This document shows positions 36,868-47,191 of a stretch of DNA of 64,000 bases, in pieces. A program made the position numbers and the translations under genes. The stretch's first letter is position 1. Each line of letters opens with the position of its first letter. This stretch comes from Streptomyces sp. MRC013 (GTDB lineage Bacteria > Actinomycetota > Actinomycetes > Streptomycetales > Streptomycetaceae), in contig NZ_CP094264.1 in assembly GCF_023614235.1 (NCBI RefSeq), forward strand, positions 3,782,001-3,846,000, read 5' to 3'. The notes under the pieces were generated by a model. The model ran no database searches. It worked only from the letters and a program-made list of their open reading frames with translations, and was not told where the DNA came from.

Positions 36868-38007
36868 GTGGCCACGGACTACTACGCCGTGCTCGGCGTG
36901 CGCCGCGACGCGTCCCAGGACGAGATCAAGAAGGCATTCCGCAGGCTCGCCCGCGAGCTGCACCCGGATGTCAACCCCGATCCCAAGACGCAGGAGCGGT
37001 TCAAGGAGATCAACGCCGCCTACGAGGTGCTGTCGGACCCGCAGAAGAAGCAGGTCTACGACCTCGGCGGCGACCCCCTGTCGTCGTCCGGCGGGGCCGG
37101 CGCGGGCGCGGGCTTCGGCGCGGGCGGCTTCGGCAACTTCTCCGACATCATGGACGCCTTCTTCGGCACGGCGTCCCAGCGCGGCCCGCGGTCGCGCACC
37201 CGCCGCGGCCAGGACGCGATGATCCGGCTGGAGGTCGAGCTCGACGAGGCGGCCTTCGGCACGACGAAGGACATCCAGGTCGACACGGCCGTCGTGTGCA
37301 CCACCTGCTCCGGCGAGGGCGCCGCGCCGGGCACCTCGGCGCAGACCTGCGACATGTGCCGCGGCCGCGGCGAGGTGTCGCAGGTGACGCGGTCCTTCCT
37401 GGGCCAGGTCATGACCTCCCGGCCGTGCCCGCAGTGCCAGGGCTTCGGCACGGTCGTCCCGACGCCGTGCCCCGAGTGCGCGGGCGACGGCCGGGTGCGC
37501 TCCCGCCGGACGCTCACGGTCAAGATCCCGGCCGGCGTCGACAACGGCACCCGCATCCAGCTCGCCGGCGAGGGCGAGGTCGGTCCGGGCGGCGGTCCGG
37601 CGGGCGACCTGTACGTGGAGATCCACGAACTGCCGCACCCGGTGTTCCAGCGGCGCGGCGACGACCTGCACTGCACGGTGACGATCCCGATGACGGCGGG
37701 CGCGCTCGGCACGAAGGTGCCGCTGGAGACGCTCGACGGCCTGGAGGAGGTCGACATCCGGCCGGGTACGCAGTCGGGCCAGTCGATCCCGCTGCACGGC
37801 CGCGGCGTGACGCACCTGCGCGGCGGCGGCCGCGGCGACCTGGTCGTCCACGTCGAGGTCCAGACGCCCACGAAGCTGGACGCGGAGCAGGAGCGCCTGC
37901 TGCGCGACCTGGCGAAGCTGCGCGGCGAGGAGCGGCCGACCGGCCAGTTCGCCCCGGGCCAGCAGGGACTGTTCTCCCGGCTGAAGGACGCGTTCAACGG
38001 ACGCTAG
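36868..38007 (+). CDS. dnaJ: Chaperone protein DnaJ (hrcA-linked copy)
   Basis: 379 residues: J domain (residues 1–68, HPD in ELHPDVNP), a Gly/Phe-rich linker, four zinc repeats CTTCSGEG, CDMCRGRG, CPQCQGFG and CPECAGDG (about 146–210), and the C-terminal substrate-binding domains. It is therefore a type I DnaJ that hands clients to DnaK. It starts on the base after the hrcA stop codon, so the pair is one CIRCE-controlled operon. Streptomycetes usually have another dnaJ in the dnaK operon, which is outside this window. Confidence 0.96.
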   Translation: MATDYYAVLGVRRDASQDEIKKAFRRLARELHPDVNPDPKTQERFKEINAAYEVLSDPQKKQVYDLGGDPLSSSGGAGAGAGFGAGGFGNFSDIMDAFFGTASQRGPRSRTRRGQDAMIRLEVELDEAAFGTTKDIQVDTAVVCTTCSGEGAAPGTSAQTCDMCRGRGEVSQVTRSFLGQVMTSRPCPQCQGFGTVVPTPCPECAGDGRVRSRRTLTVKIPAGVDNGTRIQLAGEGEVGPGGGPAGDLYVEIHELPHPVFQRRGDDLHCTVTIPMTAGALGTKVPLETLDGLEEVDIRPGTQSGQSIPLHGRGVTHLRGGGRGDLVVHVEVQTPTKLDAEQERLLRDLAKLRGEERPTGQFAPGQQGLFSRLKDAFNGR

Positions 38008-38013
38008 CGGGAC

Positions 38014-38033
38014 CCCGGCGGCGTGCCGCCGGG
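38014..38033 (+). terminator. Terminator of hrcA–dnaJ
   Basis: CCCGGCGGC and GCCGCCGGG form a 9-bp inverted repeat with a very short spacer, 7 nt after the dnaJ stop codon. Confidence 0.6.
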
Positions 38034-38109
38034 ACCGCGGAGCGCCGCCCGCGAGGCCGGTCCCGACCCGTGCCCGGGGTACGGCGCGGGGGCGTGACAC
38101 CATGCGTGC

Positions 38110-39183
38110 ATGTCCTCCGCGCTGACCGATCTCTGCCGCTACCCGATCGTGCAGGCCCCCATGGCCGGCGGCGCTTCCTGCCCGCAGCTCGCGGCCGCCG
38201 TGTCCGAGGCGGGCGGTCTCGGCTTCCTGGCGGCCGGGTACAAGACGGCCGACGGCATGTACCAGGAGATCCAGCGGGTCCGGGGCCTCACCGCCCGCCC
38301 CTTCGGCGTGAACCTCTTCATGCCGCAGCCCGGCCAGGCGGACCCCGCCGCCGTCGAGCTGTACCGCCAGCAGCTCGCCGGCGAGTCCGCCTGGTACGAG
38401 ACGCCGCTCGGCGACCCGGAGGCCGGCCGGGAGGACGGCTACGACGCGAAGCTGGCGGTCCTCCTCGACGACCCGGTGCCGGTCGTGTCCTTCACCTTCG
38501 GCTGCCCCGCGCCCGACACGGTGGCGGCCCTCGCGGGCGCGGGCACCCGCACCGTCGTGACGGTCACCTGCCCCGACGAGGCGCGGGCCGCCGAGAGCGC
38601 CGGCGCCGACGCCGTGTGCGTGCAGGGCGTCGAGGCCGGCGGACACCGGGGCACGCACCGGGACGACCCGGAGACCGAGCGCTTCGGAACCGGGCTGCTG
38701 ACGCTGATCGCCCAGGTTCGCGAGGCCGTACGGCTGCCGGTGCTCGCCGCGGGCGGCCTGATGCGCGGCGGGCAGATCGCCGCCGTCCTGGCGGCGGGGG
38801 CCGAGGCCGCGCAGCTCGGCACCGCCTTCCTGGTGTGCCCCGAGTCCGGCGCCGACCCCCTGCACAAACAGGCCGTGACGGATCCGCTGTTCACCCACAC
38901 GGAGTTGACCCGCGCCTTCTCCGGCCGCCCCGCCCGGAGCCTGGTCAACCGGTTCGTGCGGGAGCACGGCCCGTACGCCCCGGCCGCCTACCCCGAGGTG
39001 CACCACCTGACCGGCGGGCTGCGCAGGGCCGCGGCCAGGGTGAAGGACCCGCAGGGCATGGCCCTGTGGGCCGGCCAGGGCCACCGCCTGGCCCGGGAGC
39101 TGCCCGCCGGTCGGCTCGTCGAAGTGCTCCACTGCGAACTCCGGTCGGCCCTCGCGGCGCCGGCCCTGAGAGGTGTCTCATGA
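38110..39183 (+). CDS. Nitronate monooxygenase family FMN protein
   Basis: 357-residue TIM-barrel flavoprotein of the NPD/2-nitropropane dioxygenase family. Diagnostic stretches are [40 protein letters not shown] with the catalytic-type His, and [29 protein letters not shown] for FMN phosphate binding. It oxidises alkyl nitronates in characterised relatives. Its last four bases (ATGA) overlap the start of rsmE, implying translational coupling. Confidence 0.92.
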   Translation: MSSALTDLCRYPIVQAPMAGGASCPQLAAAVSEAGGLGFLAAGYKTADGMYQEIQRVRGLTARPFGVNLFMPQPGQADPAAVELYRQQLAGESAWYETPLGDPEAGREDGYDAKLAVLLDDPVPVVSFTFGCPAPDTVAALAGAGTRTVVTVTCPDEARAAESAGADAVCVQGVEAGGHRGTHRDDPETERFGTGLLTLIAQVREAVRLPVLAAGGLMRGGQIAAVLAAGAEAAQLGTAFLVCPESGADPLHKQAVTDPLFTHTELTRAFSGRPARSLVNRFVREHGPYAPAAYPEVHHLTGGLRRAAARVKDPQGMALWAGQGHRLARELPAGRLVEVLHCELRSALAAPALRGVS

Positions 39184-39917
39184 CCGCCCCCGTCTTCGTC
39201 GTCGAACGGGTCCCCACCGGGCCCGAGTACGTCCTGGAGGGCCCGGAGGGCCGGCACGCGGTGTCCGTGCGACGGCTCGGCCCCGGCGAGGACGTGGTCC
39301 TCACCGACGGGTGGGGCCGCTGGACCGGGGGCGTCGTCGGGGCCGCCGAGGGCAAGGACCGGCTCGTCGTCGTGGACCTGCACGAGATCCGGGAGGAACC
39401 GGAACCCGAGCCGCGCATCACCGTCGTCCAGGCCCTCCCCAAGGGCGACCGCGGCGAACTCGCCGTCGAGACGATGACGGAGACCGGCGTCGACGCGATC
39501 GTGCCCTGGCAGGCCGCCCGCTGCATCACCCGGTGGCGCGGCGACCGGGGCGCGAAGTCCCTGGCGAAGTGGCGGGCCACCGCCCGCGAGGCCGGCAAGC
39601 AGTCCCGCCGGGTCCGCTTCCCCGAGGTCGCCGCAGCCATGACCACCGGGCAGGTCGCCGGGCTGCTGGCCCAGGCCGACTTCGCGGCCGTGCTCCACGA
39701 GGAGGGCGCCACGCCGCTCGCCACCGCGCCGCTCCCCGCGACCGGCCGCATCGTCCTGGTCGTCGGCCCCGAGGGGGGCGTCGCCCCCGACGAACTCGCC
39801 GTGTTCGCGGAGGCCGGGGCCGGGCCGTACCGGCTCGGGCGGAGCGTCCTGCGGACCTCCACGGCCGGCACGGCCGCGACGGCGCTCCTCCTCGGGCGCA
39901 CCGGACGGTGGTCCTGA
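39180..39917 (+). CDS. rsmE: 16S rRNA (uracil(1498)-N(3))-methyltransferase
   Basis: 245 residues: an N-terminal PUA-like domain ([23 protein letters not shown]) and a C-terminal SPOUT domain with the deep-knot SAM site [18 protein letters not shown] and [16 protein letters not shown]. It methylates U1498 of 16S rRNA using SAM. The start is fixed by the ATGA overlap with the preceding gene; the HIT gene follows after 66 nt. Confidence 0.95.
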   Translation: MTAPVFVVERVPTGPEYVLEGPEGRHAVSVRRLGPGEDVVLTDGWGRWTGGVVGAAEGKDRLVVVDLHEIREEPEPEPRITVVQALPKGDRGELAVETMTETGVDAIVPWQAARCITRWRGDRGAKSLAKWRATAREAGKQSRRVRFPEVAAAMTTGQVAGLLAQADFAAVLHEEGATPLATAPLPATGRIVLVVGPEGGVAPDELAVFAEAGAGPYRLGRSVLRTSTAGTAATALLLGRTGRWS

Positions 39918-39983
39918 GGGAGGCACCGGGCGGCGATAGGGTACGGACGTACCTGCCGTCCGAGTCGAGGGAGGGCCGCCGGC

Positions 39984-40343
39984 ATGGCCGGAGAGCCGCG
40001 CAGCGACTGCCTGTTCTGCAAGATCGTGGTGGGGGAGGTGCCCGCGACCGTCGTCCGCGAGACGGAGACCACCGTCGCGTTCCGCGACATCAACCCCCAG
40101 GCACCCACCCACGTGCTGGTCATCCCCAAGGCCCACCACGCCGACGCCGCCGCGCTCGCCGCCGCCGCGCCGGAGGTCGCCGCCGACGTGCTGCGCGAGG
40201 CGGGCGAGGTCGCCGCGCAGGAGGGGACCGACGAGGCGGGCTACCGCATCGTCTTCAACACCGGCAGCGGAGCCGGCCAGACCGTCTTCCACGCCCACGC
40301 CCACGTCCTCGGCGGCCGCGGCCTCGAGTGGCCCCCCGGGTAG
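39984..40343 (+). CDS. HIT family (HINT-like) nucleotide hydrolase
   Basis: 119 residues, typical HINT length. Begins [13 protein letters not shown], has [19 protein letters not shown] and the histidine triad [10 protein letters not shown] at the C-terminus. Relatives hydrolyse purine nucleoside phosphoramidates. Six nt separate it from the RNase Z-like gene, so the two share a transcript. Confidence 0.95.
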   Translation: MAGEPRSDCLFCKIVVGEVPATVVRETETTVAFRDINPQAPTHVLVIPKAHHADAAALAAAAPEVAADVLREAGEVAAQEGTDEAGYRIVFNTGSGAGQTVFHAHAHVLGGRGLEWPPG

Positions 40344-40349
40344 ACCCGC

Positions 40350-41255
40350 GTGTCCGTACGAGAGCTCGTCGTCCTGGGCACCGCGAGCCAGGTGCCCACC
40401 CGCCACCGCAACCACAACGGCTACCTGCTCCGCTGGGACGGCGAGGGCATCCTCTTCGACCCGGGCGAGGGGACCCAGCGCCAGATGCTGCGCGCCGGGG
40501 TCGCCGCGCACGACGTCGACCGGATCTGCGTCACCCACTTCCACGGCGACCACTCCCTGGGCCTCGCCGGGGTTATCCAGCGCATCAACCTGGACCAGGT
40601 CCCGCACCCCGTCACCGCCCACTACCCGGCCTCCGGGCAGCGGTTCTTCGAGCGGCTGCGGTACGCCACCGCCTACCGCGAGCGCGCCTCCCTCGTGGAG
40701 GCGCCCGTCGCCTCCGACGGGCCGGTCGCCGAGACCCCCGGCTACACGCTGGAGGCACGCCGCCTCTCCCACCCGGTCGAGTCGTTCGGGTACCGGCTGA
40801 CGGAGCCGGACGGGCGCCGCATGCTGCCCGAACGGCTCGCCGCGCACGGCGTCGGGGGCCCCGACGTGGGCCTCCTCCAGCGGGAGGGGACCCTGCGCGG
40901 GGTCCGGCTGGAGGACGTCAGCGAGGTGCGGCCCGGCCAGCGCTTCGCCTTCGTCATGGACACCCGCCTGTGCGACGGCGTCCACGCGCTCGCCGAGGGC
41001 TGCGACCTGCTCGTCATCGAGTCGACGTTCCTCGACGAGGACACCGCCCTCGCCGTCGAGCACGGCCACCTCACCGCGGGGCAGGCCGCCGCGGTCGCCC
41101 GCGACGCGGGCGTCCGGCACCTCGTCCTCACCCACTTCTCGCAGCGCTACGGCGACCCGTCCGCGTTCGAGAGGCAGGCCCGCGCGGCCGGGTTCGACGG
41201 CGAGCTGACCATCGCCCGGGACCTCGTCCGCGTCCCCCTTCCCAAGCGCTCCTAG
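40350..41255 (+). CDS. rnz: Ribonuclease Z-like MBL-fold protein
   Basis: 301 residues. The N-terminal [36 protein letters not shown], the HxHxDH motif [15 protein letters not shown], a later MDTR Asp and the C-terminal [10 protein letters not shown] are the tRNase Z set. The enzyme cleaves the 3' trailer of tRNA precursors, which matters here because the tRNA-Ala genes do not encode CCA. GTG at 40350. The 200-nt gap that follows has no gene. Confidence 0.85.
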   Translation: MSVRELVVLGTASQVPTRHRNHNGYLLRWDGEGILFDPGEGTQRQMLRAGVAAHDVDRICVTHFHGDHSLGLAGVIQRINLDQVPHPVTAHYPASGQRFFERLRYATAYRERASLVEAPVASDGPVAETPGYTLEARRLSHPVESFGYRLTEPDGRRMLPERLAAHGVGGPDVGLLQREGTLRGVRLEDVSEVRPGQRFAFVMDTRLCDGVHALAEGCDLLVIESTFLDEDTALAVEHGHLTAGQAAAVARDAGVRHLVLTHFSQRYGDPSAFERQARAAGFDGELTIARDLVRVPLPKRS

Positions 41256-41456
41256 CGCTCCGCCCGGAACGCCCCGGCACCGCCCGCCGCGGACCCGCCG
41301 GCCCGCGGCGCTCCCGGCCGGCCCGCCCGGGGGCCGCGGGGGGCCGCGGAAAAGCCTCCCGGGTCGCGAGCCGCACGCCGTACCCTGGAAGACCAGAGGT
41401 TGTCGAGCCGCGAGAACCCTGCAACAGGAGGTATGCGCAGGCCACAGAGCCGGCCC

Positions 41457-42452
41457 ATGACTCACACACCGACAGACCAGGTACGAGCCCACTTCACCGT
41501 ACCCGCCAAGCACCCGATGGTGACCGTGCTCGGCTCGGGCGACGCCCTGCTCCGCGTGATCGAGCAGGCCTTCCCCCGCGCCGACATCCACGTGCGCGGC
41601 AACGAGGTCAGCGCGGTGGGCGAGGCCACCGAGGTGGCCCTCATCCAGCGGCTGTTCGACGAGATGATGCTGGTGCTGCGCACGGGGCAGCCGATGACGG
41701 AGGACGCGGTGGAACGCTCGATCGCCATGCTCAAGGAGGAGACCGGGGGAGCGGCCGCCGAGACGCCGTCCGAGGTCCTCACCCAGAACATCCTCTCCAG
41801 CCGTGGCCGCACCATCCGCCCCAAGACGCTCAACCAGAAGCGGTACGTCGACGCGATCGACAGGCACACGATCGTCTTCGGCATCGGCCCGGCCGGTACC
41901 GGCAAGACCTACCTCGCCATGGCGAAGGCGGTCCAGGCCCTGCAGTCCAAGCAGGTCAACCGGATCATCCTGACCCGGCCCGCCGTCGAGGCGGGCGAGC
42001 GGCTCGGCTTCCTGCCGGGCACGCTCTACGAGAAGATCGACCCGTACCTGCGGCCGCTGTACGACGCGCTGCACGACATGCTCGACCCCGACTCGATCCC
42101 GCGCCTGATGGCGGCCGGCACGATCGAGGTCGCGCCGCTGGCGTACATGCGCGGCCGGACGCTCAACGACGCGTTCATCATCCTCGACGAGGCGCAGAAC
42201 ACGAACCCCGAGCAGATGAAGATGTTCCTGACCCGGCTCGGCTTCGACTCGAAGATCGTCATCACCGGCGACGTGACCCAGGTCGACCTGCCCAACGGCA
42301 CCAGGAGCGGCCTGCGGCAGGTCCAGGACATCCTCGACGGCGTCCAGGACGTCCACTTCTCCCGCCTCACGTCGCACGACGTCGTACGGCACAAGCTGGT
42401 CGGCCGTATCGTCGACGCGTACGAGAAGTACGACACCCGCAACGGGCGCTGA
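41457..42452 (+). CDS. phoH: PhoH family ATPase (PhoH-like protein)
   Basis: 331 residues from ATG 41457: a small N-terminal KH-like region ([18 protein letters not shown]), then the PhoH RecA-like domain with Walker [14 protein letters not shown] near residue 140 and Walker [15 protein letters not shown] near 237. PhoH proteins are associated with RNA metabolism and occur next to ybeY. An in-frame ATG at 41433 has AGGAGG only 2 nt upstream, too close to be ideal; the chosen start has a weak site, so the N-terminus is uncertain by 8 residues. It is followed by ybeY after 29 nt. Confidence 0.93.
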   Translation: MTHTPTDQVRAHFTVPAKHPMVTVLGSGDALLRVIEQAFPRADIHVRGNEVSAVGEATEVALIQRLFDEMMLVLRTGQPMTEDAVERSIAMLKEETGGAAAETPSEVLTQNILSSRGRTIRPKTLNQKRYVDAIDRHTIVFGIGPAGTGKTYLAMAKAVQALQSKQVNRIILTRPAVEAGERLGFLPGTLYEKIDPYLRPLYDALHDMLDPDSIPRLMAAGTIEVAPLAYMRGRTLNDAFIILDEAQNTNPEQMKMFLTRLGFDSKIVITGDVTQVDLPNGTRSGLRQVQDILDGVQDVHFSRLTSHDVVRHKLVGRIVDAYEKYDTRNGR

Positions 42453-42481
42453 CAACTCAGAGCGAGAGACCGAACAGCCAC

Positions 42482-42979
42482 ATGTCGATCGACGTCAACA
42501 ACGAGTCCGGCACCGAGGTCGACGAGCAGGCGATCCTCGACGTCGCCCGCTACGCGCTCGCGCGGATGCGGATCCATCCCCTGTCCGAGCTGTCGGTGAT
42601 CATCGTGGACGCCGGGGCGATGGAGCAGCTGCACCTCCAGTGGATGGACCTGCCGGGCCCGACGGATGTCATGTCCTTCCCGATGGACGAGTTGCGTCCG
42701 CCCTCGAAGGACGACGAGGAGCCCCCGCAGGGGCTCCTCGGCGACATCGTGCTCTGCCCCGAGGTCGCCGAGCGGCAGGGCCGCGAGGCGCCCACGGCGC
42801 ACTCCATGGACGAGGAGCTCCAGATGCTCACCGTCCACGGGGTGCTCCACCTCCTCGGCTACGACCACGAGGAGCCCGACGAGAAGGCCGAGATGTTCGG
42901 GCTCCAGGCGGCGATCGTCGACGGCTGGCGGGCGGAGAAGGGCCTGACCGGCCCCTCCCCGGCGCCGACCGTCTCATGA
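42482..42979 (+). CDS. ybeY: Endoribonuclease YbeY (16S rRNA maturation)
   Basis: 165 residues. The zinc motif [11 protein letters not shown] (H3 of the UPF0054 family) near residue 120 and the preceding [22 protein letters not shown] identify it. YbeY trims the 3' end of 16S rRNA and takes part in ribosome quality control. Its stop overlaps the start of the CNNM/CBS gene (ATGA), so the two are coupled. Confidence 0.96.
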   Translation: MSIDVNNESGTEVDEQAILDVARYALARMRIHPLSELSVIIVDAGAMEQLHLQWMDLPGPTDVMSFPMDELRPPSKDDEEPPQGLLGDIVLCPEVAERQGREAPTAHSMDEELQMLTVHGVLHLLGYDHEEPDEKAEMFGLQAAIVDGWRAEKGLTGPSPAPTVS

Positions 42980-44271
42980 CCGGCCGACTCGTCCTGGGCG
43001 TGGTCGCCCTGGTCGTCGTCGCGTGGCTCGCTGCCTGCGCGGAGGCGGGCCTCGCGCGCGTCTCCGGCTTCCGGGCCGCCGAGGCGGTGCGGTCCGGGCG
43101 GCGCGGCGCGGCCAGGCTCGCCCAGGTGACCTCCGACCCCACCCGGTACCTGAACGTGGCGCTGCTGGTCCGGGTCGCCTGCGAGACGGCGGCCGGCGCG
43201 CTCGTCACGTACGCCTGCCTGGAGGAGATCTCCGGGACCTGGAGCGCGCTGGCCGCGGCGATCGGCGTGATGGTGCTCGTCTCGTACGTCGCCGTGGGCG
43301 TCTCGCCGCGGACGATCGGCCGCCAGCACCCGCTGAACACGGCGACGGCCGCCGCGTACGTGCTGCTGCCGCTGGCCCGGATCATGGGCCCGGTCCCGCA
43401 GCTGCTGATCCTCGTCGGCAACGCGCTCACCCCGGGCAGGGGCTTCCGCAAGGGGCCGTTCGCGTCCGAGGCGGAGCTGCGGGCCATGGTCGACCTGGCG
43501 GAGCGGGAGTCCCTCATCGAGGACGAGGAGCGCCGCATGGTGCACTCGGTCTTCGAACTGGGCGACACGCTGGTCCGCGAGGTGATGGTGCCGCGTACGG
43601 ACCTGGTGTCGATCGAGCGGTACAAGACCGTCCGGCAGGCCCTCACCCTCGCGCTGCGCTCGGGCTTCTCGCGCATCCCGGTCACCGGGGAGAGCGAGGA
43701 CGACGTGGTCGGCATCGTCTACCTGAAGGACCTGGTCCGCAAGACCCACATCAACCGGGAGGCGGAGGCCGACCTGGTGTCCACGGCGATGCGGGCGGCG
43801 ACGTTCGTCCCCGACACCAAGAACGCCGGCGACCTGCTGCGCGAGATGCAGCAGGAGCGCAACCACTGCGCGGTGGTCATCGACGAGTACGGCGGCACGG
43901 CCGGGATCGTCACCATCGAGGACATCCTGGAGGAGATCGTCGGCGAGATCACCGACGAGTACGACCGCGAGCTGCCGCCGGTCGAAGAGCTCGGCGACGG
44001 CCGCTACCGGGTGACGGCCCGCCTCGACATCGGGGACCTCGGCGAGCTGTTCGGGCTCGACGCGTACGACGACGAGGACGTGGAGACGGTCGGCGGGCTC
44101 CTGGCCAAGGCGCTTGGCCGGGTCCCGATCGCCGGGGCGACGGCCGTGGTGGACCTGCCCGACGGACGGGCGCTGCGGCTGACCGCCGAGTCCCCGGCGG
44201 GCCGCCGCAACAGGATCGTGACCGTGCTGGCGGAGCCGGTGCCGCGGGAACCGGAGGACGAGGCCGCGTGA
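42976..44271 (+). CDS. CNNM/CorC-type membrane protein with CBS domains (hemolysin family)
   Basis: 431 residues: an N-terminal CNNM membrane domain with three to four helices ([66 protein letters not shown]), a CBS pair ([15 protein letters not shown]…RIPVTGE and [14 protein letters not shown]…[22 protein letters not shown]), and a CorC/HlyC C-terminal domain. Homologues act in Mg/Co export or membrane-ion homeostasis. Coupled to ybeY by ATGA overlap and ended by a strong palindromic terminator. Confidence 0.93.
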   Translation: MTGRLVLGVVALVVVAWLAACAEAGLARVSGFRAAEAVRSGRRGAARLAQVTSDPTRYLNVALLVRVACETAAGALVTYACLEEISGTWSALAAAIGVMVLVSYVAVGVSPRTIGRQHPLNTATAAAYVLLPLARIMGPVPQLLILVGNALTPGRGFRKGPFASEAELRAMVDLAERESLIEDEERRMVHSVFELGDTLVREVMVPRTDLVSIERYKTVRQALTLALRSGFSRIPVTGESEDDVVGIVYLKDLVRKTHINREAEADLVSTAMRAATFVPDTKNAGDLLREMQQERNHCAVVIDEYGGTAGIVTIEDILEEIVGEITDEYDRELPPVEELGDGRYRVTARLDIGDLGELFGLDAYDDEDVETVGGLLAKALGRVPIAGATAVVDLPDGRALRLTAESPAGRRNRIVTVLAEPVPREPEDEAA

Positions 44272-44276
44272 CCCCC

Positions 44277-44302
44277 GGGCGGCCGGGGCGCCCCGGCCGC
44301 CC
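44277..44302 (+). terminator. Terminator of the phoH–ybeY–CNNM run
   Basis: A perfect 26-nt palindrome (GGGCGGCCGGGGC and its complement) begins 5 nt after the stop. The next 435 nt up to the lipoprotein gene hold no supported gene; a TATCCT −10-like hexamer is at 44657. Confidence 0.8.
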
Positions 44303-44737
44303 GGACCCCGGCGCCGCGGTGGAGGGGCTCCCCTCCGGCCCGCGGGCCCCGGGTTCCGGGGCCGTAGGGAAGGCGTTCCGCCCCGGCGCGCTCGACGCGC
44401 GGCCCCTCGCCGCGGACCCCGGACGCGAGCCGGGGCACGCGGTCCGCCCGTGCGCCGGCCACCCGGACGTGATCGTCCCCGGCCACCGCGTGAGCGAGTG
44501 CCACCGGAACACGGCGACCGCTTCCCGGCCGCCGGCGCCCCCTCGGTCGGCCGGCGGAGGACTCCCGCGGCCCGGTCGCCGCCGGTCCGCCGGGGACCGG
44601 GCGGCCGCGTCCGCACCGTCCGCGGTCTTGCCGGCGGCCGGCCGGCGGCGGTGGCGTATCCTCACTGCGGCCCGCAAGGGCGGGGAGGGGGAACGCTGGC
44701 TCCCCGAGACGACCACAGCGATGGGGAGCACACCTCT

Positions 44738-45451
44738 ATGCGTATCCGTACGTACCGCGGCACCGTCGTGGCGCTCACCGCGTCCGCCCTCCTCCTGACC
44801 GCCGCGTGCGGTGGCCCGTCCGACGGGAAGGACGGCGGGGGCGGTCCGGACGGCGGCCGCGGCACCGGGCAGAAGCCGGCGTCCGCCCCGCTCACCGAGG
44901 CCCAGATGAAGGCCGGCCTCCTGGAGGCCGGCGACCTGCCGGCCGGCTGGAAGGCCGGGACCACCATGCCCGCGGAGGGCCGGCCGAAGGCGGAGAAGCC
45001 CGAGTGCCAGCCGCTGGCGATGCTGATGTCCGCCGAGGTGGAGGGCACCACGAAGGGCGGTGAGCGCGACTTCCGCGGGCCGGGCGACAGCGTCCTGGCC
45101 CAGATGGTCCTCACGTACCCCGACGGGGCCGGCGCGGCGGCGTTCGTGAAGGGGCTCGACGGCGCCGTCGGCAGGTGCCGGTCCTTCACGACCGTCCAGG
45201 ACGGCCGGAGGATGTCGGTCACCGCGGAGGAGTTGACCGCTCCTAAGGTCGGCGAGGAGGCCTTCGCCGTGCGGCTCACGATGGACATCCCGCAGCTCGG
45301 CATGGAGCTGAAGACCGACGTGCTGGTCGCCCGCCAGGGCGCCGGGATCACCCGCCTCGGGTACCTGCCGGGCGCCGAGCCGGACCCCGCCGCCTTCGAC
45401 GACCTGGCCAAGCGCGGTGGCGACAAGTTCGCCGAGGGCGCGCGGAGCTGA
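44738..45451 (+). CDS. Secreted lipoprotein of unknown function
   Basis: 237 residues. A basic start (MRIRTYR), a hydrophobic core and the lipobox LLTAACGG give a lipidated Cys at residue 23, followed by a Gly/Asp-rich linker. The mature domain (from about residue 50) alternates helix and strand (LTEAQMKAGLLEAGDLPAGWK; VLTYPDGAGAAAFVKGLDGAVGRC; LGMELKTDVLVARQGAGITRLGY) in the manner of PknH-type extracellular sensor domains, a resemblance judged by eye only. GGGGAG lies about 10 nt upstream of the ATG. Confidence 0.78.
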   Translation: MRIRTYRGTVVALTASALLLTAACGGPSDGKDGGGGPDGGRGTGQKPASAPLTEAQMKAGLLEAGDLPAGWKAGTTMPAEGRPKAEKPECQPLAMLMSAEVEGTTKGGERDFRGPGDSVLAQMVLTYPDGAGAAAFVKGLDGAVGRCRSFTTVQDGRRMSVTAEELTAPKVGEEAFAVRLTMDIPQLGMELKTDVLVARQGAGITRLGYLPGAEPDPAAFDDLAKRGGDKFAEGARS

Positions 45452-45508
45452 GGCTCCCGCCGCACGGGCGGCCGGTGCGCTCCCGGCCGCCCCGCTTATG
45501 CTCGGGGC

Positions 45509-45862
45509 ATGACGCAGAGCACCGAACTCGACCCCGAGGACCGCAAGATCATCACCTTGGCGCGCAGCGCCCGCGCCCGCAACGGCGTGCCCGAGGGCGC
45601 GGCGGTGCGGGACGAGACCGGGCGGACCTACGTCGCCGGGACGGTCGCGCTGGACTCGCTCCGGCTGAGCGCGCTGCAGACCGCCGTGGCGATGGCCGTG
45701 GCCAGCGGCGCCAGGTCCCTGGAGGCGGCGGCCGTCGTGTCCGAGGCGGAGACCCTCGCCGACGCCGACCGCGCCGCCGTCCGCGACCTGGGCGGCCCCG
45801 CCACCCCGGTCCTCCTCGCCGGCCCCGACGCGGAGGTGCGCGCCCGGGTGACGGCAGGCTGA
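45509..45862 (+). CDS. Cytidine-deaminase-fold protein lacking zinc ligands
   Basis: 117 residues. Length and secondary structure follow cytidine deaminases, and LSALQTAVAMAVASGARSLEAAAVVSE aligns by eye with the segment that normally carries the CAE/HAE zinc motif, but neither that motif nor PCxxC is present; the protein has no cysteine or histidine. It is thus unlikely to be an active deaminase. The same kind of small protein sits between the CNNM gene and era in mycobacteria (Rv2365c position), which suggests a conserved, non-catalytic role. TATGCT lies 6 nt before the ATG. Confidence 0.75.
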   Translation: MTQSTELDPEDRKIITLARSARARNGVPEGAAVRDETGRTYVAGTVALDSLRLSALQTAVAMAVASGARSLEAAAVVSEAETLADADRAAVRDLGGPATPVLLAGPDAEVRARVTAG

Positions 45863-45939
45863 GCGCGGGCCCGGCCCGTGCGCCGCGGCCCGGGGCGCAC
45901 GGTACGTGGCCCGTGCCGGGATCGGGGAGAATGGCCCCC

Positions 45940-46881
45940 ATGAGCGTTCGTACACCAGAAACCGAAGCGACCCACCGCGCGGGCTTCGCCTGCTTCGTCG
46001 GCCGCCCCAACGCCGGCAAGTCCACCCTCACGAACGCTCTGGTCGGTCAGAAGGTGGCCATCACCTCCAACCGCCCCCAGACCACCCGGCACACCGTGCG
46101 CGGCATCGTGCACCGGCCCGACGCCCAGCTCGTGCTGGTCGACACCCCGGGCCTGCACAAGCCGCGCACCCTCCTCGGCGAGCGGCTCAACGACGTCGTC
46201 CGCACGACGTGGGCGGAGGTCGACGTGATCGGCTTCTGCCTGCCCGCCGACCAGAAGGTCGGCCCCGGCGACCGGTTCATCGCCAAGGAGCTGGCGGGGA
46301 TCGGGAGGACCCCGAAGGTCGCGATCGTCACCAAGACCGACCTCGTCGACTCCAAGGCGCTCGCCGAGCAGCTCGTCGCCGTCGCCCGGCTCGGCGAGGA
46401 ACTGGGCATCGAATGGGCGGAGATCGTCCCGGTGTCGGCCGTCGGCGGCGATCAGGTCCGGCTCCTCGCCGACCTGCTCGTCCCGCTGCTGCCCGAGGGT
46501 CCGGCGCTCTACCCGGAGGGCGATCTCACCGACGAGCCCGAGCAGGTCATGGTCGCCGAGTTGATCCGCGAGGCCGCGCTGGAGGGCGTACGGGACGAGC
46601 TGCCGCACTCCATCGCGGTGGTCGTCGAGGAGATGCTGCCCCGCGAGGACCGCCCCGCCGACAAGCCGCTGCTGGACATCCACGCCAACGTCTACATCGA
46701 GCGCCCCAGCCAGAAGGGCATCGTCATCGGGCCCAAGGGCAAGCGCCTGAAGGAGGTCGGCATCAAGTCCCGCAAGCACATCGAGGCGCTGCTCGGCACT
46801 CCGGTCTTCCTGGACCTGCACGTCAAGGTCGCCAAGGACTGGCAGCGCGACCCCAGGCAGCTGCGGAAGCTCGGGTTCTGA
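45940..46881 (+). CDS. era: GTPase Era
   Basis: Assembly GTPase for the 30S subunit. 313 residues: G1 GRPNAGKST, G3 DTPGLHKP, G4 TKTD, then a C-terminal KH domain (IERPSQKGIVIGPKGKRLKEVG) that binds the 3' end of 16S rRNA. GAGAAT lies 7 nt before the ATG; an ATG 9 nt upstream is in frame but less likely. It completes the phoH–ybeY–CNNM–deaminase-like–era context. Confidence 0.97.
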   Translation: MSVRTPETEATHRAGFACFVGRPNAGKSTLTNALVGQKVAITSNRPQTTRHTVRGIVHRPDAQLVLVDTPGLHKPRTLLGERLNDVVRTTWAEVDVIGFCLPADQKVGPGDRFIAKELAGIGRTPKVAIVTKTDLVDSKALAEQLVAVARLGEELGIEWAEIVPVSAVGGDQVRLLADLLVPLLPEGPALYPEGDLTDEPEQVMVAELIREAALEGVRDELPHSIAVVVEEMLPREDRPADKPLLDIHANVYIERPSQKGIVIGPKGKRLKEVGIKSRKHIEALLGTPVFLDLHVKVAKDWQRDPRQLRKLGF

Positions 46882-46903
46882 CCCGGGCGCGGGAGGGCCC
46901 GGG

Positions 46904-47182
46904 TCAGGCGCCCTCCCGCAGCACGCGGGAGACCAGCTCGCGCTGCGCCCCGGTCAGGCGCGGCTCCGCGCAGCGGACCGTGCGGCCGTCGACCGTGATC
47001 TCGTAGCCGAAGCCGTCCGGCACCCCGGGCACGCCCTGCGTCGGGTCCCCGGTCGCGGCCTCCTCCAGCACCGCCCCGGCCAGGGCCCGCCAGACGTCCG
47101 CGTCGGGCCGGTCGGCGGTGTCCACCTCCGCCCGGCGCTCGATGCCCGCGAAGCCGCCCGTACGCCGCACCTCGATACGCAT
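46904..47182 (-). CDS. Emfourin-type inhibitor of protealysin-like M4 peptidases
   Basis: 92-residue protein starting MRIEVRRTGGFAGIERRAEVD and containing DGFGYEITVDGRTVRCAEP, the pattern of emfourin proteins. Characterised emfourins bind and inhibit protealysin-like proteases. It is encoded 9 nt downstream of the M4 protease gene on the same strand, the protease–inhibitor pairing seen for this family. It has no signal peptide, so it probably acts inside the cell on the protease. Confidence 0.87.
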   Translation of the reverse strand: MRIEVRRTGGFAGIERRAEVDTADRPDADVWRALAGAVLEEAATGDPTQGVPGVPDGFGYEITVDGRTVRCAEPRLTGAQRELVSRVLREGA

Positions 47183-47191
47183 GGCCTCCGT

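Noticed and set aside
38988..42455. A 1155-residue open frame on the minus strand
   Set aside because: It lies fully opposite rsmE, HIT, RNase Z-like and phoH, whose motifs are clear. The translation is Val/Gly/Asp/Arg repetitive, the usual mirror of high-GC coding sequence.
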